DNA of 64,000 bases from Ignavibacteriales bacterium (GTDB lineage: Bacteria > Bacteroidota > Ignavibacteria > Ignavibacteriales > Ignavibacteriaceae). The position numbers and the translations under genes were made by a program. The notes under the pieces were generated by a model, which worked only from the letters and a program-made list of their open reading frames with translations, did not search any database and had not been told where the DNA came from. How positions within the stretch are numbered: the stretch's first letter is position 1; each line of letters opens with the position of its first letter. Shown in pieces: positions 45,409 to 56,300 of this stretch. The DNA is taken from NCBI GenBank assembly GCA_015709675.1, contig CP054182.1:62001-126000 (forward strand), given 5' to 3'.

Positions 45409-48400
45409 TTATTTCAGCAGCAACATCTTGTTGCTTGCGGAATAAAGCATATTACCTGTCATATCTGAAGCTTTCAGGCGAAGAATATATGTGCCTGATG
45501 CCAGATTAAGGTCAGTAAGATTAAAAAGTGCCGAATAAGAACCCGGTTCGTGCAGAGCGTTAACCGGCTGCGCGACCCGTGTACCGGTGATATCATAGAT
45601 TTCCAGAACCACAACCGACTGCACCGGCACAGCATACTGCACCAGAGTTGACGGATTGAACGGGTTCGGATAGTTCTGTGAAAGAGAGAACTGAGCCGGA
45701 GTGCCGAGATCAACTGCCACTTCATCAGAATAGTCGAATGCACCGTCGGTATCAACCTGCTTCAGGCGGTATATATATTTGCCTGCGGAGGCGTTTCTGT
45801 CCGTGAATGAATAAGATTTCGGAGAGTTTGAGTTGCCGTTACCTTCAACAAAACCGATCTTCTGCCAGGTGCGTCCCTGTGTTGACGATGCATGTATCGT
45901 TTCAACAGCATTTGACCGTTCAACCTCAAATCCGTAATTGTTTACTTCGGTAGCAGTCTCCCACTGCAGATGCACCTCACTGCTCTTCACCTTCGCGGTA
46001 AAGGAAACCAGTTCGACGGGGAGGGGCTGATCCGGGCTGCTGAAAATGAATTCACTGAACCCGTTTGTGATAAGATCTGATTCAAGATAATCCAATGCCG
46101 GATCCTCATTGCGGTAATACGTCATAGTAATTGCCGCGGAGAAATCTCCTGAGCCGGGAGTGCTTCTCTTATGCAGACGAACAGATGTAGTATTAAGGTT
46201 TTCCGGTCTGGTCGTAATACCCGGAAGATCTGATGCCTTAAATCTGAGTTTATAACCAGCCTGCTCATCAAATACGAGAACATTATCAGGTTCAATGATC
46301 AGTCTGTACTGGCTGATATTACCGGTTATACCGGATGTTCCCCCTGTTGGTGGTTCGTTAAATCTTGCAACATTGATGTTGCCGCCGGTTGCGACACTCG
46401 TGAAGAGAACTTCTTCAACACCGGTTGCTCCGGTTACCGGAGCCGATACATTATTTCCTGTGGTAACAGAAGCACTCTGAGAATTATCAGCCGTTCTGAC
46501 AGTGATTACTCCTGAGTTACCGCTTGTGCTGTTTGCACTGAATCCGCGGACGCGGTAGTAGTATGTGGTCCCGGGGTTAAGACCCGTAACGCTTTGTGAT
46601 GTTCCCGCAACAGTAAGATTTTTATAACCTGTAACATAGAACTCTGTACCATAGGAATGATTGCCAAGACCTGATACAACATCAATGTTATACACTTCCC
46701 ACTCAGTCTCCAAAGTAGTAAATGCACCTGAACCTGTCCCGGTTGGACTAGTTGTTATTCCTGCAGTAACAGTTGATTTTCTTCTTAGAGTTTTATCGAG
46801 TGTTGAATGTGAACCACTGCTCCAGGCAGTACCAGGATCATTTCCAATTCGCCCGAATATGTCAACATATGAGCTTGTTGAGATTTTATAAATTGCAACA
46901 GCATCGTCACCGTTAAAATTAACAGCGCTATTGTTTGTTGCTGATACACCGGATGGCAGAGTTAATGCAGCTAATGAGTTCTTTAGCACAATTACAGCTC
47001 CGCTTTCCAATGTTCCTGTTAATGCCTCGGATGCTGGTGAAGTTGATCCATTTGCAAACGACCGCAATTCATAATTTGCCAGGTTAACAGAAGCCCCCGT
47101 ACCATTGAAGATTTCAATATATTTATTATTGCTCGAACCCTCAACATACTCAGAGATAAGCAGGTCAGTTGCATTAATCACTCCAGTAAAATTCTCATCC
47201 GTTGCAACATCAAGGCGATAGCTTGATGCACCTAGTACACTGCCCCAGTTTGCGGTGAAGCCGGTTGAAGTAATATTGCTTGCTGCATTAGCTGTGGGAG
47301 GAGTACCAAGACCGTCTGTCGTAAATGAACGTTCCGTGCCATAAGCTGTTCCTACATTGTTTGTTGCATATGCTCTCACATAGTAGGTAGTATTAGGTGA
47401 AAGGCCGGTCATATTTCCGGTGATCGCACCAAGACCTGCTCCTTCAGTGGTCTTTGTTTCAAGTGCCACTGTAGGTGAAGCTGAAGTGCTCCAGACTATT
47501 CCTTTCACAGTAACGCTTTCTCCGCCCGTCGCAGTTGCTTCACCACCCCAGACTGCGGTTGTTGAGGTTTTGCTTGTTATCGCTTCGTTGGTTGTAACTG
47601 TCGGGACAACTTCAACCGTTGCGGTAATTGTCAGATTATCACTGGTAAGATCACCTGGACTGCCAGAAAACTCCCCATCAAGTATGGTTATGCTGAAAGT
47701 TGTTATATTGGCATCAAAGTCAGTACCATCATAAGATAGAGTACATCTTGCAGAACTGGTACTCACATATTCCAATGAGCCTATTGTTATACTTTCAGGT
47801 ACATTATTCAGTGTAAAGTTTTCTGCGTCAAACTGATCATCAGTAAACTCAACATTGGTCAGAGTTATTGTTACAACTGCTCCGTTAAGATTTTCCTCAG
47901 TAAGGGCTGGATCGGCAGTAATTGTTATCACCGGCTCTGGATTTGCTATGATGGTCTGGGTTCCTCCCTGAGTTGTTGTCCCGGATTTATTGCCTGAAGA
48001 TACGGTAAAGTTACCTGCTGACATTGCTCCTGCATAAATAGTTTTGTCATCCCCTGCTTCATTTGCTATGCTTGCTGTAACAAAGAAATAACCCGTTGCA
48101 TCAGCAGATATATTCTGGCTCAGTGATGAAAAAGAAACCGTTTCACCTGTGCCTTCACTTACAGAACTCTGTGAGGTACCGAGTTGAGTTGCTCCGCTGA
48201 AAGAGTTTGTAGAATTATACCACAGCTTAAGACCTGATGCTTTAATATCTACAGCAAGATACGTTCCTGCCAGGGGCACAGAAATTAAAGTAACTGTTGC
48301 CTGTGCTGTTGTTACTGCAAGCTGGAATTTTGAAATAACGTTATCATCCGAGCCCTTAAATATATTTCCTGTCACCACCTGCGATGGAGAAGAAAGAGCA

Positions 48401-51147
48401 ATTGCCGGAGCTAAAGTTGTTTGATTTCCGGTAGCCGGCGATGTAGTCAGGTAGTTTGTTACAGCTGAAAGTCCGTCATATTCATAAACTGCAGCATAAT
48501 ATGTTACACCTGATGTCAGCCCGGTTACTGCAACGCTTGTGCCGCTGCCGTTATATACAACATAGTTTCCGGTACCAATCTGTGTTCCGCTGCCAAATGC
48601 TGCATTTGCTGAATATGTTGTTCCGTCGATAGGGTCTGAGTCAACCGCGGATCCCGATTTAAGAATAACTACACGGTTACTGCCTGAACCGTTCGTCCAG
48701 TTAATAGTAAACCCTGTTGTTGTTACACCGGTAAAATTAACGGAAGTTGCCTGAGTTGCCGGCTGTACTACAATCTGAAAATCATCGACGGCAAGGCCGT
48801 CATCTGATCCTGATGCATTGAAATCTGTCCAGCGAATCCACAAAACAGAACCGTTTGCAAGATTTAAGCCGGTAATTTCTGCACCAATGGCAACTCGGTT
48901 TGCTGTAATGTTGCCATCTAATGCACCCAATGCACCGCTTGTAACAGGTGCTACAAAATCCAGAGCGTTAAATTCTGTCCAAGTTCCTGTTGTTAGTGAT
49001 GTTGCGTTTGTACTGTATGCAAAATCCAATTGATCAACTCGGCTTGTTGCGCCTAAACGCCACTGCTCACCAATATATGAAATTGGAAGATTTGTTATTG
49101 TGCCACCGGTATTATTTACATAAGCCAGACCAACAGTTGGTATTACGCTTGATGATAGAAGCCCTCCAAATGCACGATCTGAATTATCTGCCGCCCCAAA
49201 ACTGTAAGTATCTCCACCAGTACCCGTTCCTGTTCCGGCTGTATAAGTTGTATTAGCACTTGAACCCGACTCAGATAAGTACCACCCTGTTGGCAAGGTT
49301 GAAGATGTACCAGAAGAAGCGAGTGTATTAAAATTCTGTGTATAAGTTGCAGAACCATCAAAATAAACGGCATTCAAAGTCGTCATCTGTGACCCTGTTG
49401 CCTCATCCGAAGTTCTATAATTCTCTGAACCTGACCCGCCATTATATTCATACACAGCCACATGGTATGTTATGCCGGAAGTTAATCCCGTTACTGCCAC
49501 ACTGCTGCCATTGTCATTGTATACAACATAGTTGCCTGTACCAATCTGTGTACCGCTGCCAAAAGCTGGATTTGCAGTATAGGTAACACCATCGGTAGGG
49601 TCAGTATCAACAGCACTGCCGGATTTTACCACAACAAGCCGCTTCGTACCATTTCCGGATGTCCAATTAATGGTAAATCCGGTTGCGCTTATAGTAGAAA
49701 ATGTAACATTGCTTGCCTGTGCTGATGGTTCAGCATAAGATACAGATCCGCTTGCTGTAAGATTTATCGTTGTTGCTCCGCCGCCTGAATTAGCAATAAT
49801 CTCAGAATTGTATTCTCCCGCAGGAAGAGCAGATTTGAGGCGTACATAAATAGTGGTTGAAGTCAGAGTTCCGCCGGAATAAGATACGGTTCTTGAAGAA
49901 CCAAAACTGCTGTTATCTGTTGACACCTCATAGTTGGCTGACCCTGTAACAGTCAAATCATCTGAGTCAGGAGTAAGGTTTGTCCCTGAGAGTGAATATG
50001 TTTGAGAAGAAGATGGTCCGCTTCCTTCAATATAATTGAAGCCAGTTAGAGTCGATGGAGTAATTTGAATAAGGGGAGATCCACCTCCGGTTGTTGCCTG
50101 ATTGCCAGTAGCAGGGTTTACACTAAGATAGTTTACTCCTGTGCCGCTGCCATTATACTCATATATTGCGACATGATAGGTTGTTCCCGAATTCAGATTT
50201 GTAACATCAACCGAATTGCCGCTACCATTGTAAATGAAGTAATTACCGTTTCCGTCGTCACTTGTTTCTAATATATCCCCAGAAACAAATGCCGGAGGTG
50301 CTGTGCCATCACTCGGCACAAAAGTTACCGCACTACTTTCCCTTAAAAGGACAACTCTGTTCGCACCGTTTCCACTCGTCCAGCTTATAGTGAAACTATT
50401 ATCTCCAATTGAAGAAAAACCAATCCCACTAGATTGTGTAGTTGGTTCAATAATTTTCGCAGTAACTGAAAAGTCGTCTATTCCCAATCCTTGGGCATTT
50501 GTACTACCTCCTGAGCCAGTATAAGTCCATCGTAAATAGTATGTTGAACCATCTGCTATTGATAAATTGCTAATAGTAAACGATTTTGAGATTGAAGAGG
50601 GTGGATTTGGAATAGTTGTATTATTTGCATCAGCTGCATATGACTGATTACCATTGGTATTTGCGGTACCAGCAGTAGATGTTGATCCATGAAAGAATGT
50701 CCAATCGAATGCTCTTGTGCCAGAGCGGAATTTTTCATAATTCCATGACACATCTAAACTTCCGATTGTATTTCCAGTATTATTAGTAAAAGCAAATATT
50801 ATACTTCTCGGTGAAGTATATGATCCGGTTGCTAGAAAACCCAGAGCTCTATCCGTAGAGCTTGCAGTCACACCATTCGCCCAGTTGATTGCTCCTCCGC
50901 CTGAAGTACCCGTCACAATTCCCGTTCCACTTGTTCCGTATGCCAAAGTTGTTGCTGTGCTACCTGAAGACCAGTCCGTCCCAATCTTAAAGCCACTTGG
51001 TAACGTTGCTGTTCCTGAAGAACCTAAACCAGAAAAGTTTTGTGTACTAGCCACATCAAATTGTGTTATACTCACCTGCCCATACCCCACCCCGCTTATC
51101 CCATAAAACAGTAAGAACACCCAAAGAAAAAAGTAACTTTTTCTCAT
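45409..51147 (-). CDS. Giant secreted fn3/lamin-tail protein with T9SS tail
   Basis: A 1912-residue exported protein, the largest in the window. After the signal peptide (1-23) it has several beta-sandwich domains. Three fn3-like units carry the signature TWSSGNG/NRVVVLKSGSAV ... TGLTSGVTYHVAVYEYNG. Calx-beta-like and choice-of-anchor segments lie between them. Near residue 1324 there is a lamin-tail domain (LLISEYVEGSSNNKYIEIFN). The end is the shared PVELVSFTAKVKSSEV ... QNYPNPFNPSTL sorting region with the palindromic insert (VETIHASSTQGRTW). No catalytic motif was recognised, so a structural or adhesive role is likely. Its last ~200 residues are nearly the same as those of the GH18-like protein, while the N-terminal parts are unrelated. 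Confidence 0.87.
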   Translation of the reverse strand: MRKSYFFLWVFLLFYGISGVGYGQVSITQFDVASTQNFSGLGSSGTATLPSGFKIGTDWSSGSTATTLAYGTSGTGIVTGTSGGGAINWANGVTASSTDRALGFLATGSYTSPRSIIFAFTNNTGNTIGSLDVSWNYEKFRSGTRAFDWTFFHGSTSTAGTANTNGNQSYAADANNTTIPNPPSSISKSFTISNLSIADGSTYYLRWTYTGSGGSTNAQGLGIDDFSVTAKIIEPTTQSSGIGFSSIGDNSFTISWTSGNGANRVVLLRESSAVTFVPSDGTAPPAFVSGDILETSDDGNGNYFIYNGSGNSVDVTNLNSGTTYHVAIYEYNGSGTGVNYLSVNPATGNQATTGGGSPLIQITPSTLTGFNYIEGSGPSSSQTYSLSGTNLTPDSDDLTVTGSANYEVSTDNSSFGSSRTVSYSGGTLTSTTIYVRLKSALPAGEYNSEIIANSGGGATTINLTASGSVSYAEPSAQASNVTFSTISATGFTINWTSGNGTKRLVVVKSGSAVDTDPTDGVTYTANPAFGSGTQIGTGNYVVYNDNGSSVAVTGLTSGITYHVAVYEYNGGSGSENYRTSDEATGSQMTTLNAVYFDGSATYTQNFNTLASSGTSSTLPTGWYLSESGSSANTTYTAGTGTGTGGDTYSFGAADNSDRAFGGLLSSSVIPTVGLAYVNNTGGTITNLPISYIGEQWRLGATSRVDQLDFAYSTNATSLTTGTWTEFNALDFVAPVTSGALGALDGNITANRVAIGAEITGLNLANGSVLWIRWTDFNASGSDDGLAVDDFQIVVQPATQATSVNFTGVTTTGFTINWTNGSGSNRVVILKSGSAVDSDPIDGTTYSANAAFGSGTQIGTGNYVVYNGSGTSVAVTGLTSGVTYYAAVYEYDGLSAVTNYLTTSPATGNQTTLAPAIALSSPSQVVTGNIFKGSDDNVISKFQLAVTTAQATVTLISVPLAGTYLAVDIKASGLKLWYNSTNSFSGATQLGTSQSSVSEGTGETVSFSSLSQNISADATGYFFVTASIANEAGDDKTIYAGAMSAGNFTVSSGNKSGTTTQGGTQTIIANPEPVITITADPALTEENLNGAVVTITLTNVEFTDDQFDAENFTLNNVPESITIGSLEYVSTSSARCTLSYDGTDFDANITTFSITILDGEFSGSPGDLTSDNLTITATVEVVPTVTTNEAITSKTSTTAVWGGEATATGGESVTVKGIVWSTSASPTVALETKTTEGAGLGAITGNMTGLSPNTTYYVRAYATNNVGTAYGTERSFTTDGLGTPPTANAASNITSTGFTANWGSVLGASSYRLDVATDENFTGVINATDLLISEYVEGSSNNKYIEIFNGTGASVNLANYELRSFANGSTSPASEALTGTLESGAVIVLKNSLAALTLPSGVSATNNSAVNFNGDDAVAIYKISTSSYVDIFGRIGNDPGTAWSSGSHSTLDKTLRRKSTVTAGITTSPTGTGSGAFTTLETEWEVYNIDVVSGLGNHSYGTEFYVTGYKNLTVAGTSQSVTGLNPGTTYYYRVRGFSANSTSGNSGVITVRTADNSQSASVTTGNNVSAPVTGATGVEEVLFTSVATGGNINVARFNEPPTGGTSGITGNISQYRLIIEPDNVLVFDEQAGYKLRFKASDLPGITTRPENLNTTSVRLHKRSTPGSGDFSAAITMTYYRNEDPALDYLESDLITNGFSEFIFSSPDQPLPVELVSFTAKVKSSEVHLQWETATEVNNYGFEVERSNAVETIHASSTQGRTWQKIGFVEGNGNSNSPKSYSFTDRNASAGKYIYRLKQVDTDGAFDYSDEVAVDLGTPAQFSLSQNYPNPFNPSTLVQYAVPVQSVVVLEIYDITGTRVAQPVNALHEPGSYSALFNLTDLNLASGTYILRLKASDMTGNMLYSASNKMLLLK
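45880..45907. repeat. In-frame palindromic repeat with compensatory arm changes
   Basis: Core CGATGCATGTATCG with outer arms TGTTGA (45880-45885) and TCAACA (45902-45907). Other copies have TGTAGA and TCTACA, so both arms changed together and pairing is kept. Confidence 0.75.
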
Positions 51148-51250
51148 AACGAAACCGGACCTTTCATTTGTTTTGTATTTAAATTTTTGTTCACGAACTT
51201 CAACAGCGTATCCCGGGGCTAAAGATCAGTTGTATAAAGTTTAATAATCA

Positions 51251-52783
51251 TCAGACTTTTATTGCTTTCTTTCTGCGGAGAGTTTTTACCGCGCCGGATT
51301 TTTTATTCTGCTCCGGCTTAGGCGCTTCATCCGAGGCAAGCCGCTCCAGCAGCCCGCGCAGTTCAGCAGTAGTATATACCATGGTACCTGAAGGGAGCTG
51401 TTCTATCAGCTCACGCGCGGGTTTTTTCTCCGTATGAATCAGCAGTTCATGTTTCATCTGCGGGGACTGCTTAACCGCTTCTTCAAAATCGTGACGAAGT
51501 TGTTTGATTGCCTCAGCATCAGGCATCTCCCCGTAATAACAGCGGCAGAGCTTCATTGTGGCGGAGTTTCTCTCCAGGATACCCAGATCAAACTGCACCT
51601 TTCGCGTCCAGTATTCCCCCGCCAGAGCCACGGCCGAACCGGTCAGAGCAGTAACAACTTTATGCTCCCGGTAATCCCTCAGAGCGCGTTTAATAATCAG
51701 GAAAAACTGTTCGCGTATATATTGGTCAAGCCCGGCCATAACGCGCGCGAGCATCTTTTCATACTGCCCCATCTGATAACTGATGATATCCGGCTGTATG
51801 AAGCGGAAGACAAACTGGTCAAAATAACTGCGGAAGAAATATCTGCCGGTTTTTGAGCGGAGAGGATCTGCGGTTCCCAGCGGCACTTTTCTCTTTATAT
51901 ATCCGCGCTTGTGTTCAAGTTCATTCAGATATTTGGTGGTGCTGGTATCGGGAATTCCCGCGTGCTCCCCGATTTCGGTCACGGCATTTTTCCCTGCTGC
52001 AATCGCCTGAAGAACGGACAGATATATTTTGTTCCGGCTGGTGAACTCCTCCCCAGTGCCGGAAAGTATCTGATGGCCAAGCGGGGCATAGTCACTGAAG
52101 ATGAGAGCACGGAGAATTTCCTCTGTTGATTTACCCCACAGGCCGAAGCGGTTAATCATGGCGTAATACTTTGGCATTCCCCCGAATATCAGATAGATTT
52201 TTACCAGCTCATTAAACGCGACATGTTTGCCTGAATCAGAAACAATCTTCAGAATTTCGGTAAAGCTGACTGGACGGAGCCGGACGGAGTAGTCAACCAG
52301 TCCTTTCAGGAGACCTTCTTCTCCGAAGTATTTGCGAAGGAATGACTGATTGCCGGTAATCAGAATAAGTTGAAGCCTGGATTCCCGTGCGTACTGCTTC
52401 CAGAGCGACGCAAACTCGGCGAGAAACTCCGGATCGGTTTTTTCAAAATTATGAAAGTCATCAATAACCAGATTCACCTTCTCATCCCGGCTGATGTGAA
52501 AGAGAAAAAGAAAGAACTCCCTCCAGCTTCTGAAGGCCGGAATAAAGTCTCTGGTAAAGGGGAAGCTCTTCAGGTATTCTGAGATATCCGCAAGCTGTGT
52601 GGGGGCCGATTTAATGGCCATGGAGATATATGCACCACGGTTCTTTTTCAGGTGCTGCCCCGCAAGATAGGTCTTGCCGGTATCACGCTTTCCCGTCAGC
52701 AATACCAGCCGTCCTCCGCTAAGGGATTCACGGCTTACCCCATCAAGGAAGGATAGCTCACGGTTTCTGAATTGAAGCTGCAT
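51251..52783 (-). CDS. Archaeal-type AAA ATPase (DUF234-like)
   Basis: A 510-residue ATPase of the group often found in many copies in Bacteroidota and archaea. Walker A is LLTGKRDTGKTYLAG (~28-42), Walker B is NLVIDDFHNF (~104-113), and a sensor-like LILITGNQSFL follows. A winged-helix segment lies near 265-300 (EIGEHAGIPDTSTTKYLNELEHKRGYIKRKVPLG). The C-terminal region with YWTRKVQFDLGIL is where relatives have a degenerate nuclease fold. The tail is Lys-rich. The biological role of this group is not known; links with mobile or defence DNA have been suggested. A 9-bp inverted repeat overlaps its start codon. Confidence 0.8.
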   Translation of the reverse strand: MQLQFRNRELSFLDGVSRESLSGGRLVLLTGKRDTGKTYLAGQHLKKNRGAYISMAIKSAPTQLADISEYLKSFPFTRDFIPAFRSWREFFLFLFHISRDEKVNLVIDDFHNFEKTDPEFLAEFASLWKQYARESRLQLILITGNQSFLRKYFGEEGLLKGLVDYSVRLRPVSFTEILKIVSDSGKHVAFNELVKIYLIFGGMPKYYAMINRFGLWGKSTEEILRALIFSDYAPLGHQILSGTGEEFTSRNKIYLSVLQAIAAGKNAVTEIGEHAGIPDTSTTKYLNELEHKRGYIKRKVPLGTADPLRSKTGRYFFRSYFDQFVFRFIQPDIISYQMGQYEKMLARVMAGLDQYIREQFFLIIKRALRDYREHKVVTALTGSAVALAGEYWTRKVQFDLGILERNSATMKLCRCYYGEMPDAEAIKQLRHDFEEAVKQSPQMKHELLIHTEKKPARELIEQLPSGTMVYTTAELRGLLERLASDEAPKPEQNKKSGAVKTLRRKKAIKV

Positions 52784-52819
52784 ATTATACTTTAAGTTAT
52801 AATAAAATATAGTATAATA
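52783..52819 (-). promoter_or_regulatory. Operator-like inverted repeat at the start of the AAA ATPase gene
   Basis: Perfect 9-bp arms TATTATACT (52783-52791) and AGTATAATA (52811-52819), 19 bases apart, with the left arm touching the start codon. It may be a regulator site or simply part of the AT-rich promoter. Confidence 0.4.
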
Positions 52820-53378
52820 TATTGGCTAAAATTCTTTCCTGCAAGTTAAATTCCTGTTAACAGTATTTTTATTCTGAAATAATGAAGTAAACGATAATAA
52901 CAGGGGGTAAGCTGAAATAAAATCCCCGGCCTGAAAGAACACACTCTTCCCCTTCCCGCCGCCAAACCCCAGGGAATGTGCACAGTGGTGCCTCATAAAA
53001 AAGATCGAAAATGTGGCTAATGAACCCCCGTTGAGGGGATGATGAATTATTTACCTGGTATAATTCATCCGGTACGGCACTATGATGGAAGCTAATGATG
53101 TCCGTTTTACGGATGGGAGATACTGCCTCAGGGAAGATATTTTACAGATCGAAGCAGCAACCTGGTGTTGGATTAAAGCAGATGAGCCTATTCGCCCGTT
53201 TTCCGGCAGACTGACAGATCCGGCAGGAAACTACTTAAACAACACTGTAAAATTAGATAAAGTTTAACAACTTATTATACCAGCAGGTATAAAAAAATTG
53301 TAAATTTTTTAGCAGCCGGGCAAAAGCGCAGGGATTTCAGTCCGGCTGACATATTTCTGCTCAGAGAGGTACTCTGCC
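52820..53378. other. Intergenic region with two small palindromes
   Basis: No convincing gene; a 61-codon plus-strand frame at 53082-53267 lacks a ribosome site and known features. A 10-bp inverted repeat GATGAATTAT / ATAATTCATC lies at 53041-53069 and TTATACC-AGCA-GGTATAA at 53275-53292. Confidence 0.45.
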
Positions 53379-56300
53379 TTATTTAAGCAGAAGCATCCTG
53401 CCCCGGTGTATGTTTCCGGCTGAACGGATTTCGTAAAAATAGCTGCCTGAGGCAAGTGCCCCCGCTTCAAAGATTGTTTCATGCCATCCGGCCTGCAGCT
53501 GAGGCGCAGTTTCACGGTACACGGCAGCCCCGGTGATGTTATATACCGTAAAGGTATAATCGGCCGGTTCAGGGAAATAGAACCTGATGACCGTTGAGGG
53601 ATTAAACGGATTCGGGTAATTCTGTTTTACCGTGAACAGACCTGGTGAATACCCCCTCACCTCAATCACGGGAGAATAGGAGTAACTCCCGTCAGTGTCA
53701 ATTTGCTTCAGCCGGTAAAGGAAATCGCCCCCCGTTGCCGCGCGGTCGGTATATATATATGATTTCGGCGAGTTTGAATTGCCGTAGCCGGGGATGAATC
53801 CGATATTTTTCCAGGATTGTCCCTGTAGAGACGATGCATGCATCGTTTCTACAAGATTCGACCGTTCAATTTCAAATCCGTAATTATTCACCTCGGTTGC
53901 AGTATTCCACTTCAGAACCACTGCTTCACCGCTGTACGCTCCCGTAAAAGAGGTCAGCTCAACAGGAAGGGGATTGTCCGGCATTTTGTTAGAGTAAAAA
54001 ATATTATCAAGATATATATTAGCAACATTGCCGGTGCTGTTTTCGCCATAAAACATCCAGGAATCAATATTTGCATCTGAAGCAAGGGCACCTTTAGCCA
54101 GATCATTTCCGATCAGTACACCATTTACCCACAAATCAAACTTGTCGGCAGCAATGCTGTTCGAAGATCCGTAAGTATATGTAACTAGTGATGGTGAATT
54201 ATTTCCAAAAATTTCGACTGTATAATTAATGTTCTGGGCAAAGGGTGTTCCTGTAATCCCTGTTGAATTCCAGGATGCACCTGCTCTATTGTTAAACGTT
54301 ATCACATCAGAAGCGCCGAACACCCATCGCAAACCCGAGAACACCTGCGCCCCTGAAAAACCACTATTATCCGAGTAAATTGCTCCATCTCCTGCAAAAA
54401 AGTACCATGTACCGCTTGATCCGCCGCCAAAACGAATATCAAATTTTATGTTTATATATTTGCTTGGCGAATAATCATATATACTAAACTTGTTAACACT
54501 CGTGCTCGATGAGGCAACTACCCTGAGTTCAGTTTCACCGCCCAGAGTGCTTCCGGGGTTCTCTAAATAAAATCCTCCGCCTGCACCATTACTCACCCTT
54601 ATGCGTGAAGTGCCCCCATTTTCAGGAGGTGCGGGAAGGAATGAGGTGCTTACAGTATTGCTGGTTGTGTAAGAACCAGTACCCGTTCCAAAATCATAAC
54701 TCCATATCTGACCATTAGGATCATCTTCCTGAATTGTCAGGGTAAACAAGGACGTACTGCCTGTTATTGCATTATTGCCCCCGGTTACTGATTCGATAGA
54801 AAATTCAAGCAGTTCGTTAGAGGAAAACTGTTCATCATCAACTATGGTAAGAAGAATAGTTTGATTACTACTGCTACCAGCAGGAAAAGTTACCTGCTGC
54901 GAGGTAAAATTATTCACAGCGGCTGAAGAACCTGAAACAAGCTCGACTGTTGCGACTGTGGCCTCGGTTGCTGATGGAGCCGCTATGGTTAAAGCCAGAT
55001 TATACGTACCTGATCCCTCACTTACAGAGGCCGAAGAAGCAGCAAACTGCACGGTTGTTATATCATTAGCCGTTAGTGTCAGGACAAACTGCCCCGCAGA
55101 GCCCACTGTGGCGGAACTTCCTCCTGATATATTCTGCAGTTCGAACACAAAAGTTTCATCCCCTTCAAACATATCATCATCGGTGATGGTTACGATTACC
55201 GTCTGATTAGCCGATGAGTTTGCCGGAAATGTTACTGCCTGCGTAGTATAATTCCCGAGATCAGAAGCTGAACCGCTGATTAGTAACACATCCGCGGTAG
55301 TTGCAAGCACCGGGGAAGGATTAGTAATGGATACCGTAAGCGTGCAGGCAGCGCTTCCCTCACCGGTTGTAAGACTTGCTGCAGCAAACTGCACGGTGGT
55401 ATTGGAATTAGTGACCTCAGCATTTGCCTGAACAAGCGTTCCGTTAATCTTATAATTCCGCTGTGAGCCGTCACCGTTATAGGAGTATATTGTGAAATAG
55501 TAGGTTTTGCCCGGGGTCAGCCCGGTAAAGGAATATTCATTCGATGCAGAGTAGGCGATATTCTTCACAGCCCTGCCGTCGGAGAAATCCTCTTCATCAG
55601 TATATACCTCTCCGTCAATTGGCAGGAAGTAATCATTTTTATTATATGCCACAATCAGATACCCGGAAGGGAGCTGAGAACCGGATGCATCAGTCCAGTT
55701 CAGGTTGACCGTTGAGCCTGCAGGAGTCGCACTGAATCCTGAAGCGTAAGCAGAGGGTTCGGCAGCATAAGAGGGACTCAGCTTTGCAAGGGAGTTAAAG
55801 TTGATATAGTTAACATACTCGGGGCGGTCAATAAACGGGTTGCGGTTCTGCTGTATTGACTGTATATAATTGTTCCGGTCTATTTCATATTTATCCGGCG
55901 GGTCAAGCCGGTGCCATGCAAGCAGGGTATCCAGATTCTGCGGAGCTTCGCTGAGTGCCGGCAGCCGGGTGCCGTTCAGCCAGTTAAAGTTCCAGGTATA
56001 ACCGTTAAGTCCGTCATATCGCACCATCATATAAAGAAGCGCCCGTGCCGCATCTCCCTTCTGCTGATGGCGGGGTTCATAGACAACTTTGGCGGCATTG
56101 TTGGTTCCAAGTTTTCCGTCCAGAAACTGATAGGTTATATTCACCACTTTTTCCAGCGGATGATTGCTTCTTCTGCCGTTGGCATTATTCTGATGCGTAG
56201 GATAGAGATGATGCTGGTCTGCGTATTCATTCGTACTGGTAGAGGGGTGTGAAGGCATCCAGCTATGGCAAAACGTATGTTCGCGGCTCATGGTTGTCCA

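Noticed and set aside
53082-53267. 61-codon plus-strand frame upstream of the endonuclease gene's 3' end
   Set aside because: No ribosome site, no recognised feature, and it is isolated; kept only as a note in the intergenic entry.
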